A stretch of DNA of 14,625 bases from Chloroflexota bacterium (GTDB lineage Bacteria > Chloroflexota > Limnocylindria > Limnocylindrales > CSP1-4). The translations under genes were made by a program, and so were the position numbers. The notes below the pieces were generated by a model that searched no databases, was not told where the DNA came from, and saw only the letters and a list, made by a program, of their open reading frames with translations. Below are positions 1-6,479 of this stretch, piece by piece (position 1 is the stretch's first letter; every line of letters starts with the position of its first letter). The stretch spans positions 1 to 14,625 of the forward strand of contig JAJYGK010000079.1 of the NCBI GenBank assembly GCA_021790715.1. Direction: 5' to 3'.

Positions 1-3
1 ATC

Positions 4-471
4 TCAGGGCGCCTTCGGGTCGGCGTCGGCCTCGACCATCGACCGCCACGTCTGCCACGGCTGCGGTCGCTCGCTGGTGCGCCAGGCGAACAGGTGCGAG
101 AACGGCTCGGGGTGATCCGGCTTGAGCGCCTCGCGCGTCGCCTCGCCGAGCGGAATCCAGGCCGGCGGTTCGGTCGCGGGGACGGGGCGGGTGATCGGGC
201 CCTGGCGCGGCGCCAGCGGAGTCTCGCCCGTGATCGTGTCGAGCCTGACGACCAGGACCGGGCACTCGCGAACGCAGATCCCGCAGCCGATGCACTCGCC
301 GACCTGCGTCGGGAACTCCATCATCCATTTCAGCGGCGTGCCCGCGAAGGACCCGGTCTCCGGCCCGCCGTGTGCCGGCCGGGACATGTCGAGCGCCTGC
401 ACGGGGCAGACGTCCATGCAGACGCCGCAGTTGAAGCAGCCCCGGTCGTCGATCGTGATGCGGTAGCCCAT
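4..471 (-). CDS. 2x[4Fe-4S] ferredoxin-type protein
   Basis: A 155-residue soluble protein expected to carry two [4Fe-4S] clusters and pass electrons to a partner enzyme. Two complete cluster motifs are visible: CFNCGVCMDVCP (residues 12-23) and CIGCGICVRECP (60-71). The 37 residues between them exceed the spacing of a minimal bacterial ferredoxin, and an 84-residue C-terminal tail rich in Pro, Trp and Glu follows. That tail suggests a dedicated subunit of a larger oxidoreductase rather than a general carrier. The start is set at ATG 469-471 because GGAGG lies 5 nt before it; the longer 170-residue reading from 516 has no such site. No partner is visible, as transcription runs out of the left edge, where a flavin-dependent or 2-oxoacid oxidoreductase could follow. 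The iron-sulphur assignment is firm; the physiological partner is unknown. Confidence 0.9.
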   Translation of the reverse strand: MGYRITIDDRGCFNCGVCMDVCPVQALDMSRPAHGGPETGSFAGTPLKWMMEFPTQVGECIGCGICVRECPVLVVRLDTITGETPLAPRQGPITRPVPATEPPAWIPLGEATREALKPDHPEPFSHLFAWRTSERPQPWQTWRSMVEADADPKAP

Positions 472-476
472 GCCTA

Positions 477-481
477 CCTCC
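477..481 (-). promoter_or_regulatory. Shine-Dalgarno of the ferredoxin gene
   Basis: CCTCC on the plus strand reads GGAGG on the coding strand, 5 nt before the ATG at 469-471. It decides the start: the upstream in-frame ATG at 514-516 would place this site inside the coding region. Confidence 0.75.
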
Positions 482-575
482 GGCAATTCGTGCCGAGAGG
501 ATGGCGCGATGGGCATGCCGCGCCCACACGCGTCGGGAGAGGCGGGCCGATCTCGACCGGGGCGGCGCAGATGTG

Positions 576-597
576 CCGGATGGCCCGGGCCATTCGG
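576..597. repeat. 22-bp near-perfect dyad in the regulator-ferredoxin spacer
   Basis: Half-sites CCGGATGGCCC (576-586) and GGGCCATTCGG (587-597) are inverted copies with one mismatched position. The central 14 bp, ATGGCCCGGGCCAT, is a perfect palindrome. It lies in the 213-bp spacer between the response regulator stop and the ferredoxin start, about 105 nt before the ferredoxin ATG. It could be an operator for the ferredoxin gene or, as RNA, a terminator hairpin for the kinase-regulator operon. No T-run follows it on the minus strand. The function is not determined. Confidence 0.5.
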
Positions 598-684
598 ACC
601 AGCCGGCGGTAGTCGGGCGCGCGTGCGTGGACCGGGCAGACGCGTCCGCGTGGACAGGGCGGCGGGCGGAGGTCCCGCGCGCGG

Positions 685-1326
685 TCAGTCGCTGGGGACC
701 AGGCCCTCGCGCACGGCGCGGGCGGCAAGCTCGGTGCGGCTCTGCGCGTGCAGCTTCTCGAGGATGTTCTTCAGGTGGAACTTCGCCGTGTTCTCGGTGA
801 TCCCGAGGCGCGCGGCGATCTCCTTGTTGCGCAGCCCCTGCGTGACCAGGCGCAGCACGTCGAGTTCGCGTTCCGTCAGCCGGTCGGGCTCGACGGGCAG
901 GCGGGGGCGATCCGGGCGCAGGAACTCGTCGATGATCCGGGCCGCGGTGGCCGGCGTGATCGCCGCCTCTCCGCGCGACACCGCCTCGAGCATCGAGCGC
1001 AGCTGGGCGCTCTCCAGGTTCTTCAGGAGGTACCCCTGCGCGCCCGCCTTGATCGCGGTGAAGAGGTCGTCCTCGTCCTCGCTGACCGTCAGCATGACGA
1101 TCGCGATCTCGGGATGGTCGGCACGGATCCGCTGCGTCGCCGCCAGTCCCGACACGCCGGGCATGCGCACGTCCATGAGCACGAGGTCCGGGCGGAGCCG
1201 GTCGGCGAGCGCGACGGCCTCCTCGCCGTTCGAGGCCTGGCCGACCACCTCGTGGCCCCAGGCGGAGATCAGCGACGCCACGCCGTCCCGGAACAGCGTG
1301 TGATCGTCGGCAAGCAGCACGCGCAT
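685..1326 (-). CDS. NarL/FixJ-family response regulator (LuxR-type HTH)
   Basis: A 213-residue cytoplasmic DNA-binding response regulator, the output half of the two-component system encoded with the kinase upstream. The N-terminal receiver domain (about 1-115) has the acidic pair D7-D8, phospho-acceptor D52 in LVLMDVRMPG, switch T80 and conserved K102. A LuxR/GerE helix-turn-helix follows (about 148-210), with LTERELDVLRLV and NKEIAARLGITENTAKFHL. The length is normal for the family. The start codon overlaps the kinase stop by one nucleotide (TGATG at 1324-1328). It is preceded by AGGAGGG about 7 nt upstream, so it is probably translationally coupled to the kinase. Phosphorylation of D52 is expected to drive dimerisation and promoter binding. 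Its targets are unknown; the repeat array at 2761-2820 is one possible site. Confidence 0.96.
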   Translation of the reverse strand: MRVLLADDHTLFRDGVASLISAWGHEVVGQASNGEEAVALADRLRPDLVLMDVRMPGVSGLAATQRIRADHPEIAIVMLTVSEDEDDLFTAIKAGAQGYLLKNLESAQLRSMLEAVSRGEAAITPATAARIIDEFLRPDRPRLPVEPDRLTERELDVLRLVTQGLRNKEIAARLGITENTAKFHLKNILEKLHAQSRTELAARAVREGLVPSD

Positions 1327-2633
1327 CAGGCAACCCTCCTGCCGCTCACGGCGACGACCGGCACACGGACGACCACGCGCGTCCCCTGCGGCTCCACCGC
1401 CTCGATCCTCAGGTCCGCACCAACCGTCGCGGCCCGTTCCTGCATGGTTCGCATCCCATAGTGCGGCCAGTCCTCCGCGGGCGTCGCCCCGCCCCCCATG
1501 CCGCGCCCGTCGTCCTCGACCTGCACCACGAGCGAATCCTCCTCCATGGCGAACGACACCACCACGCGCTGCGCCGCCGCGTGCTTGCGGACGTTCGTGA
1601 GCGCCTCCTGCACGATCCGGAAGAGCTGCGCCTGCACGTCCGGTGCCAGCACGAGACTCCGAACGGAATCGGGGGCCTCGACCAGCGTCACGAGCTTCGA
1701 GGCCTCCGCAAAGCGGGTCGCGTACTCCTCGAGCGCGCCCACCAGCCCCCGATCGGGCGGGATGGGACTCGACAGCCCGAGGATCGCCTCCCGCACGTCG
1801 ACGTAGACGGAGCGGGCGGCGACTGCGAGCTCCGACAGCTGGACCCGCGCGGCGTCGACGCGGCCGACGGCGAGCAGCTCCGCCGCGGCCTGCGACTTCG
1901 TGTTCACGTAACCCAGCACCTGGGCAAGGCCGTCGTGCATCTCCCGGGCGATGCGCTCGCGCTCGCCTCGGACCGCCATCTCGCGCAGCTCGCGCTGGAG
2001 GCGATCGTTCTCGAGCGCGATGGCGGCCTGGCTGGCGAGCGACGAGAGCATCTCGACGTCGTCCACGCCGTACCGCCGGCCGGTGTCCGCGGCGACGGCG
2101 AGCGTCCCGATCGTCCGGTCGGCGTACCGCAGGGGCGCGGCCAGGTTCGCGACGAGGTGGTCGGGGCGGACGAACCGGCGGAAATCCTCGCCGGGCTGAC
2201 CGCCGCTCACGTCGATCGACCCGCGGGGCCCGCTCGATGCGGCCAGGCGCGCCTCGCCGTCCGGTCCCGGCAGGACCAGCAGGGCGACGTCGGCGCCGAG
2301 CAGCAACCGCGCGTTGTCCACCACGGCGCGCAGGACCGCGTCGATGTCCCGCAGGGCGGTGATCGCCACGCTCACGCGGTGCAGCGCCGACACCTCCGCG
2401 TGCCGGGTCGCCAGCTCGGCGTTCTGCTGACGGAGCGTGCCGGTCAGACGGTCGAGCTCGCGGAAGACCCAGCTCCCGTAGATCACGGCCAGCACGACCA
2501 CGACGAACATCACGAAGGCCGTGTCGCGCGGGAAGGGCAGATGGGGATCGAGGACGCTGTCGCTGGCCACCTCGATCAGGCCGATCAGAACGACCGGCAC
2601 GAGCACTGCCAGCCAGCGTCGCCGAACCCGCAC
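1326..2633 (-). CDS. Membrane GAF sensor histidine kinase (NarX/DegS type, HisKA_3)
   Basis: A 435-residue membrane-anchored kinase that senses a signal and phosphorylates the regulator encoded next to it. In order there are two N-terminal membrane helices (about 9-24 and 38-57), a short coiled linker with a heptad-like run (about 58-85), a GAF domain (about 86-208), a HisKA_3 dimerisation domain with phospho-accepting H233 in REMHDGLAQVLGY, and an HATPase_c domain. The ATPase domain has an N-box (QEALTNVRKHA, 342-352), a G-box (DDGRGM, 374-379) and HYGMRTMQERA (391-401). The short loop between the helices argues against a large external sensor domain, so sensing is probably through the membrane or the GAF domain. 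The reading frame stays open far upstream, but that stretch is low-complexity and crosses 20-bp repeats. GTG 2631-2633 is chosen because a -10-like TACCCT sits 7 nt before it. Confidence 0.93.
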   Translation of the reverse strand: MRVRRRWLAVLVPVVLIGLIEVASDSVLDPHLPFPRDTAFVMFVVVVLAVIYGSWVFRELDRLTGTLRQQNAELATRHAEVSALHRVSVAITALRDIDAVLRAVVDNARLLLGADVALLVLPGPDGEARLAASSGPRGSIDVSGGQPGEDFRRFVRPDHLVANLAAPLRYADRTIGTLAVAADTGRRYGVDDVEMLSSLASQAAIALENDRLQRELREMAVRGERERIAREMHDGLAQVLGYVNTKSQAAAELLAVGRVDAARVQLSELAVAARSVYVDVREAILGLSSPIPPDRGLVGALEEYATRFAEASKLVTLVEAPDSVRSLVLAPDVQAQLFRIVQEALTNVRKHAAAQRVVVSFAMEEDSLVVQVEDDGRGMGGGATPAEDWPHYGMRTMQERAATVGADLRIEAVEPQGTRVVVRVPVVAVSGRRVA

Positions 2634-2640
2634 GTCGAAC

Positions 2641-2646
2641 AGGGTA
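2641..2646 (-). promoter_or_regulatory. Candidate -10 box for a leaderless kinase mRNA
   Basis: Read on the minus strand this is TACCCT, matching the TAnnnT core of sigma-70-type -10 elements. It ends 7 nt before the GTG start at 2633, so transcription would begin at or next to the start codon. There is no Shine-Dalgarno in the gap and no convincing -35 hexamer at normal spacing. This is inference from spacing. Confidence 0.4.
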
Positions 2647-2750
2647 GCGCCGTTCGCCCGCAGGGGTGCCGGGACCGCCACCCGGGAGGGGTGCCGGGCA
2701 GCCGTGCTACCCGAAGTAAGGGCGGGTATCGAACGCCTGGGAGCATGCCC

Positions 2751-2820
2751 GGACGCATCCGGGTCCGTTCGGTTGCATCCGGGTCCGTTCGGTTGCATCC
2801 GGGTCCGTTCGGTTGCGTCC
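2751..2820. repeat. 20-bp tandem direct repeat, 3 full copies plus a half copy
   Basis: The unit GGGTCCGTTCGGTTGCATCC occurs at 2761-2780, 2781-2800 and 2801-2820. The first two copies are identical and the third has one change (GCGTCC for GCATCC). The preceding 10 bases (2751-2760, GGACGCATCC) resemble the right half of the unit with two differences. There are no spacers, so it is not a CRISPR array. A period of 20 bp is close to two helical turns, so bound proteins would sit on one face of the DNA. Its position between two divergent genes suits an operator array, though slippage-generated repetition without function is also possible. Confidence 0.9.
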
Positions 2821-2860
2821 GGCCCGCCCGCGCCGGTGCCGATCGCGGGCCCCATGGCCC

Positions 2861-2889
2861 TTGGCGCCCGCCACCCCCTCCCCGACCAT
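2861..2889 (+). promoter_or_regulatory. Candidate sigma-70-type promoter of the membrane protein gene
   Basis: TTGGCG (2861-2866) and GACCAT (2884-2889) are separated by exactly 17 nt, the preferred spacer. They match four of six and three of six consensus positions. The predicted start, near 2896, falls within the palindrome GGACGCGTCC and gives a leader of about 50 nt that includes the ribosome binding site. Match quality is modest, so this is a candidate only. Confidence 0.35.
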
Positions 2890-2945
2890 CCGGACGCGTC
2901 CCGCCGTGGAACCACCCGGGGAGACCCAGGGAGACGGAGGGCTCG

Positions 2946-3407
2946 ATGTCTCGAACGCTGGTGCGGCGCGCGGAGCCCATTCCCGCGCCGCGCATGGACG
3001 CCGCCGGGAAGACCGCCGTCGGGCTGCTCGTGCTGCTCGGCCTCGGCGCCCTCGCGGGCGGGATCGCACTCTCGGTCAGGCCGGACGGCAGCGTCATGCA
3101 CATGCCGGTGTCGTTGCTCGCCGGCAGCCCCTTTCCCGACTACCTGGTGCCGGGCCTCATCCTCGGTGGGCTCTTCGGCGTGGGCTCGTTCGCGGTCGCG
3201 GCCATGGGCATCGGGTGCCGGCGGGTCGCGCCGTTCCTGGCGTTCGCCCTCGGCTGCGGACAGATGATCTGGATCGTCGTCGAGCTCGCGGTCATCCGGT
3301 CCGTGAGCGTCCTGCACCCGCTCTTCTTCGGCGTGGGGCTCGCGATCGCGCTCGTCTCGGCCTGCTGGGGCTGGGCCACGTTCCGGGGCTGGCGCGCCGC
3401 GCGCTGA
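2946..3407 (+). CDS. Small four-helix membrane protein of unknown function
   Basis: A 153-residue inner-membrane protein with no recognised catalytic motif. Four hydrophobic helices are visible at about 24-43, 66-88, 94-117 and 123-145, after a basic N-terminal stretch of about 20 residues. A loop reading PDGSVMHMPVSLLAGSPFPDYLVPG links helices 1 and 2. It resembles uncharacterised membrane proteins of high-GC bacteria that share a similar SPFPDYLVPG-type loop; that is recalled, not searched. The start at ATG 2946 is supported by GGAGG 5 nt upstream (2936-2940). Upstream in-frame sequence is Arg/Pro-rich and antisense to the kinase, so it is excluded. The gene diverges from the kinase operon across a repeat-containing control region, so the kinase-regulator pair might control it. 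It converges on the aminotransferase gene. Confidence 0.8.
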   Translation: MSRTLVRRAEPIPAPRMDAAGKTAVGLLVLLGLGALAGGIALSVRPDGSVMHMPVSLLAGSPFPDYLVPGLILGGLFGVGSFAVAAMGIGCRRVAPFLAFALGCGQMIWIVVELAVIRSVSVLHPLFFGVGLAIALVSACWGWATFRGWRAAR

Positions 3408-3421
3408 ACGCGCGCACGATC

Positions 3422-3437
3422 CCCGGCCGGAGCCGGG
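3422..3437. terminator. Possible bidirectional hairpin between convergent genes
   Basis: CCCGGC (3422-3427) and GCCGGG (3432-3437) form a 6-bp GC stem around a 4-nt loop, CGGA. It lies in the 43-bp gap between the convergent membrane protein and aminotransferase genes. There is no T-run on either side, so it is not a canonical intrinsic terminator. Position is the main support. Confidence 0.3.
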
Positions 3438-3450
3438 CGACGACGCGGCC

Positions 3451-4587
3451 CTACCCCGCCGCGGCGAGGGCGTCCAGCGCGGCGGGCAGGTCGGCGCGGC
3501 CGAACCCGAGGCGGAACTGGTCGGGCCTGCAGCCGAACGCCGGGCCGGGGGCCACGACGACCCCTGCGGCATCGCGCCAGTGCGCCAGCACGGCCTCGGG
3601 GTCGCCGCCGTGCCGCGCGAGGAGCGGTCCGGCGATGCGCGCCACCGCGATCGTCGCCGCCGCCGGACGATGCCACGCCACCAGGTCCGGCCGCGCGGCG
3701 GCGAATGCGTCGAGACGCCGCATGTTCGCCTCGCAGCGGTCCCGGGTCCGGTCGCGCAGCGTCGCGTGGGCACGAACCGCGATCGTGGCCAGCACCTCGG
3801 AGGGGCCGGCGGCGCACAGCGTCGTGTAGTCCTTGATCGCCATCGCGCGCGCACGCAGGGCCCGGTCGCCCGTGACGAGCCAGCCGATGCGCAGCCCCGC
3901 CAGGCCGTACACCTTCGAGGTCACGCCGACCGCGACGGCACGGTCGGACAGACCCGTGACCGACGGCGGCGTCTCCAGCGACCACTCCAGCCCGCGGTAC
4001 ACCTCGTCGCTCACGACGCGGATTCCGGCCGAATCGCAGCGGGCGACGATCGCCGCCAGCTGGTCCGCCGCGGCCGCCACACCCGTCGGGTTGTGCGGCG
4101 TGTTCAGGACGAGCATGGCGACGCCGGGCCGCAGCGCCTCCATGAGCCGTTCGAAGGGGAACCGCCAGGCGTCGCCGTCACGCTCCACCGGCACGAGCTC
4201 CAGCTCCGCGCCCATCGCGCGCGGCATCTCGTGGAGCGACTGGTACGCCGGCGCCAGCGCGACCGCCCGGTCGCCCGGCGTAAGCCCCGCCGCGAACGAG
4301 AGCAGCAGCGCCTCGGCCGCGCCCACCGCCACGAGGACGTTCTCCGCGGACCGCCCGGGGTAGAGCGCGGCGATCGCCGCGCGCAGGTCCGGATCTCCGG
4401 CCGCCGTCCGGTAGCCCAGACGCAGGCCGTCCCAGCGCCGGCGCTGCGCCGGGTCCGCCAGCTCGAGCAGCTCCGCGAGCGGCAGCGTCTCGGGGTCCGA
4501 CGATCCCATCTGGTAGGGGAGGTCGAACTCGAACCGGTCGAAGAACCGCTCGAGCTCGAAGTCCGGAACGTCGCCGAGGCGTGTCAC
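3451..4587 (-). CDS. Class I/II fold PLP-dependent aminotransferase
   Basis: A 378-residue fold-type I pyridoxal phosphate enzyme expected to transfer amino groups between an amino acid and a 2-oxo acid in the cytoplasm. The family landmarks are in order: NTPHNPTG (162-169, cofactor-contacting Asn), SDEVYRGLEW (D194 to the pyridine nitrogen, Y197 to the hydroxyl), and SKVYGLAGLRIGW with Schiff-base lysine K225. A late FRLGFGR motif has the expected substrate-carboxylate arginine. The N-terminus (DFELERFFDRFEFDLPYQMG) and the phrase SSDPETLPLAELLELAD are typical of an uncharacterised aminotransferase group rather than of AspC. A GTG start at 4585-4587 is used; an in-frame stop lies just upstream (4606-4608) and the ribosome site is weak. 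It is the last gene of the five-gene run, 52 nt after the sugar kinase. Substrate is unknown. Confidence 0.92.
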   Translation of the reverse strand: MTRLGDVPDFELERFFDRFEFDLPYQMGSSDPETLPLAELLELADPAQRRRWDGLRLGYRTAAGDPDLRAAIAALYPGRSAENVLVAVGAAEALLLSFAAGLTPGDRAVALAPAYQSLHEMPRAMGAELELVPVERDGDAWRFPFERLMEALRPGVAMLVLNTPHNPTGVAAAADQLAAIVARCDSAGIRVVSDEVYRGLEWSLETPPSVTGLSDRAVAVGVTSKVYGLAGLRIGWLVTGDRALRARAMAIKDYTTLCAAGPSEVLATIAVRAHATLRDRTRDRCEANMRRLDAFAAARPDLVAWHRPAAATIAVARIAGPLLARHGGDPEAVLAHWRDAAGVVVAPGPAFGCRPDQFRLGFGRADLPAALDALAAAG

Positions 4588-4639
4588 GCGGCCGTCACCG
4601 TCCTGTCAGTCCTCCGTGGTTCCCCGGGCCCCACGACCG

Positions 4640-5617
4640 TCAGCGCGGCTCGGGCGCCCGGTCGATCTCGGCGCGCATCGGCATCGCCTCCCGCGCTCCT
4701 GGTCGCTGCGTGGCGAGCCCGCCCGCGGTGCGACCCCGGCGCACGGCCTCGACGAACGGCCGGCCCTCCGCCAGTGCGGCCGCGAGGGCGCCGTTGAACG
4801 CGTCGCCCGCGCCGACCGTGTCGACCGGCGTCACCTCCAGCGCCGCGAACGTGCGGTCCAGGTCGGGCCCGAACGCGAGCACGCCGCGCGGTCCGAGCGT
4901 CACGGCCACGCGCAGCTCGCGATCCGTCTCGGCGAGCCGGCGGACCGCGCGTGCCGGGTCGCCGGCGAACTCGGGCACGAGCGTGTCGAGCTCGAGCGCG
5001 TTCGGCGTGACGTGCGTGGCGAGACGCACCAGCGCGAGCGGCACGTCGCCGGCCGGCGCCGGGTTGAGGACGAAGCGCGCGCCGGCCCGGCGGGCGACGA
5101 AGGCCGCGGCGAGCACCGCGTCGACGGGCACCTCGAGGCTCGCCAGCAGGATCGATTCCGGACCCAGCAGCGACCGCAGCGCCGCCTCGACGTCCGCGGG
5201 CCCGAGGGTCGCGTTCGCCCCGGGCGCGACCGCGATCTGGTTCTCGCCGACGCGGTCGACCGCGATCAGGGCGACGCCTGTGGCCACACCCTCGCGTACC
5301 AGGACGTGTCCGCAGTCGATCCCCTCCGCGCGCAGTGCGTCCAGGGCCTCCCGGCCGAACGCATCGTCGCCGACGGCTCCGACGATCGCCACGGAGCCCT
5401 CGCACGGCCCGCCGCGCAGGGCCCGGGCCGCGGCGACGGCCTGGTTCCCGCCCTTGCCGCCCTGGTGCATGGCGAACGTGCCGCCGACGACCGTCTCCCC
5501 GGGGGCCGGCAACGCGGCGCCGCCGACGACCATGTCGACGTTGATCGCGCCGAGCACCACGACGCCGGTGCCGTCGGGCAGCCTGCCCTCGAGATCGGCG
5601 GATGACGCGTCGCTCAC
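4640..5617 (-). CDS. rbsK: Ribokinase-like PfkB-family sugar kinase
   Basis: A 325-residue cytoplasmic kinase predicted to phosphorylate ribose or a related sugar with ATP. Both PfkB signatures are present: GGKGGNQA (53-60) near the N-terminus and DTVGAGDAFNGALA (266-279) near the C-terminus, with catalytic base D272 and the GAGD anion hole. LGAINVDMVV (22-31), NPAPA (185-189) and the C-terminal ATQRPGAREAMP match ribokinase better than fructokinase or adenosine kinase. The start is GTG at 5615-5617, only 7 nt after the stop of the reductase gene; no good Shine-Dalgarno is visible, so it probably depends on re-initiation. No ribose transporter or LacI regulator is near, so the physiological sugar is uncertain, and a deoxyribose or nucleoside substrate remains possible. 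Confidence 0.9.
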   Translation of the reverse strand: MSDASSADLEGRLPDGTGVVVLGAINVDMVVGGAALPAPGETVVGGTFAMHQGGKGGNQAVAAARALRGGPCEGSVAIVGAVGDDAFGREALDALRAEGIDCGHVLVREGVATGVALIAVDRVGENQIAVAPGANATLGPADVEAALRSLLGPESILLASLEVPVDAVLAAAFVARRAGARFVLNPAPAGDVPLALVRLATHVTPNALELDTLVPEFAGDPARAVRRLAETDRELRVAVTLGPRGVLAFGPDLDRTFAALEVTPVDTVGAGDAFNGALAAALAEGRPFVEAVRRGRTAGGLATQRPGAREAMPMRAEIDRAPEPR

Positions 5618-5624
5618 CTGGCGG

Positions 5625-6443
5625 TCATCCGGTGACGAACTCCCCGCCGTCGATCCCGAGGATGTTCCCCGTCATCCACTCCGTGCCGTCCCGCGACAGC
5701 GTGACGATCGCGCGCGCCACGTCCTGCGTGCTGGTCAGCCGGCCGCTCGGGTTCCGCCGGCCCGCCTCGCGCACGAGCGCCTCGTGCTCGGGGATCTGCA
5801 TGAGGGCGTGCGTCATCGTGACGCCGGCGCGGATCGCGTTGCAGGTCGCGCCCGTGCCGAGCCGCGCCAGCTCGCTCGCCAGCTGGCGGCAGTGGGACTC
5901 GAGGGCGGCCTTCGCCGCGCTCACGGCGCCGTAGCTCTCCACGACCCGGCTCGACCCCTCGCTCGTCATGGCGTAGATGCGGGATCCGGCCTCGATGAAG
6001 CCGCCGCGCACGAGGTCCTGCGACCAGTACACGAGGCTGTTGGCCATGACGTCGAGCGTCATCTCCATGTTCTTGCGGCTGATCGCCCCGGCCGGATCGG
6101 TCGACAGGAAGGGCTTGAGCGTGCCGAACGCCAGCGAGTGCAGGAGCACGCGCACGTACGGATGACGGCCCGCTGCCTCGGACTCGTCGAAGCGCCCGCG
6201 CAGGGCCCGGATCACGCCTGCCCGCTGCTCGTCATCCGCGGCGTTGACGTTGAAGAAGTGCGCTTCCCGGCCGAACGACCGGATCCGATCGCAGATCTCG
6301 TCGACGTGCCGCATCCCGGCCCGGCGGTCCAGGTGGACGCCCGCGACGTGATACCCGTCTTCCGCGAGGGCCAGCGCGGTCGCCTCGCCGAAGCCGCTGC
6401 TCGCGCCCAGGATCAGCGCCCATCGCTCGCGTTCGTCCGCCAC
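5625..6443 (-). CDS. SDR oxidoreductase resembling FabL-type enoyl-ACP reductase
   Basis: A 272-residue NAD(P)H-dependent short-chain dehydrogenase. The Rossmann glycine motif GASSGFG lies at 13-19. The active site is spaced as Tyr-X6-Lys (Y171, K178), the signature of enoyl-acyl carrier reductases, not the classical Tyr-X3-Lys. The segment TSEGSSRVVESYGAVSAAK aligns by eye with the FabL region of Bacillus (SxGSxR before the Tyr). Like FabL, it has Ser rather than the second FabI tyrosine ten residues earlier. LLHSLAFGTLKPF (100-112) parallels the HSIAF segment of FabI, and the C-terminus IDGGEFVTG is normal. The likely reaction is reduction of the 2,3 double bond of enoyl-ACP or enoyl-CoA in fatty acid elongation. 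The GTG start at 6441-6443 has GGGAGG 5 nt upstream. It lies 36 nt after the CoA-transferase. Confidence 0.82.
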   Translation of the reverse strand: MADERERWALILGASSGFGEATALALAEDGYHVAGVHLDRRAGMRHVDEICDRIRSFGREAHFFNVNAADDEQRAGVIRALRGRFDESEAAGRHPYVRVLLHSLAFGTLKPFLSTDPAGAISRKNMEMTLDVMANSLVYWSQDLVRGGFIEAGSRIYAMTSEGSSRVVESYGAVSAAKAALESHCRQLASELARLGTGATCNAIRAGVTMTHALMQIPEHEALVREAGRRNPSGRLTSTQDVARAIVTLSRDGTEWMTGNILGIDGGEFVTG

Positions 6444-6448
6444 CGTGT

Positions 6449-6454
6449 CCTCCC
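6449..6454 (-). promoter_or_regulatory. Shine-Dalgarno of the FabL-like reductase
   Basis: CCTCCC on the plus strand reads GGGAGG on the coding strand, 5 nt before GTG 6441-6443. It supports this non-ATG start and independent ribosome entry within the operon. Confidence 0.65.
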
Positions 6455-6479
6455 TGGCCCAGTCTCGGTCCGGCCGAGT

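Larger units (their letters stand above)
2634..2945. other. 312-bp divergent control region between kinase and membrane protein
   Basis: No gene is supported here. From left to right it holds the kinase -10 candidate (2641-2646), an inverted repeat TACCCG / CGGGTA with a 9-nt spacer (2708-2713 and 2723-2728), and a 20-bp tandem repeat array (2761-2820) with a degenerate half copy at 2751-2760. A candidate forward promoter follows (2861-2889), then a 10-bp palindrome GGACGCGTCC (2892-2901) and the Shine-Dalgarno of the membrane protein (2936-2940). Open frames across this stretch translate to Arg/Pro/Gly-rich low-complexity sequence and are treated as noncoding. Confidence 0.7.

Noticed and set aside
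474..728. Small minus-strand frame in the regulator-ferredoxin spacer
   Set aside because: It overlaps the regulator end and the ferredoxin ribosome site, is Arg/Pro-rich and has no ribosome binding site of its own.
2751..2820. Possible CRISPR array from the 20-bp repeats
   Set aside because: The units are directly contiguous with no unique spacers, the unit is shorter than usual CRISPR repeats and no cas gene is present.
1461..2945. Plus-strand open frame in phase with the small membrane protein
   Set aside because: It is antisense to the kinase; the strong GGAGG before ATG 2946 and the onset of hydrophobic helices there set the real start.
2634..3854. Long N-terminal extension of the kinase frame, giving an 842-residue reading
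   Set aside because: The extension runs through the control region and antisense to the membrane protein and aminotransferase-side DNA, is Arg/Pro/Gly-rich, and includes noncoding tandem repeats whose 20-bp length is not a multiple of three.
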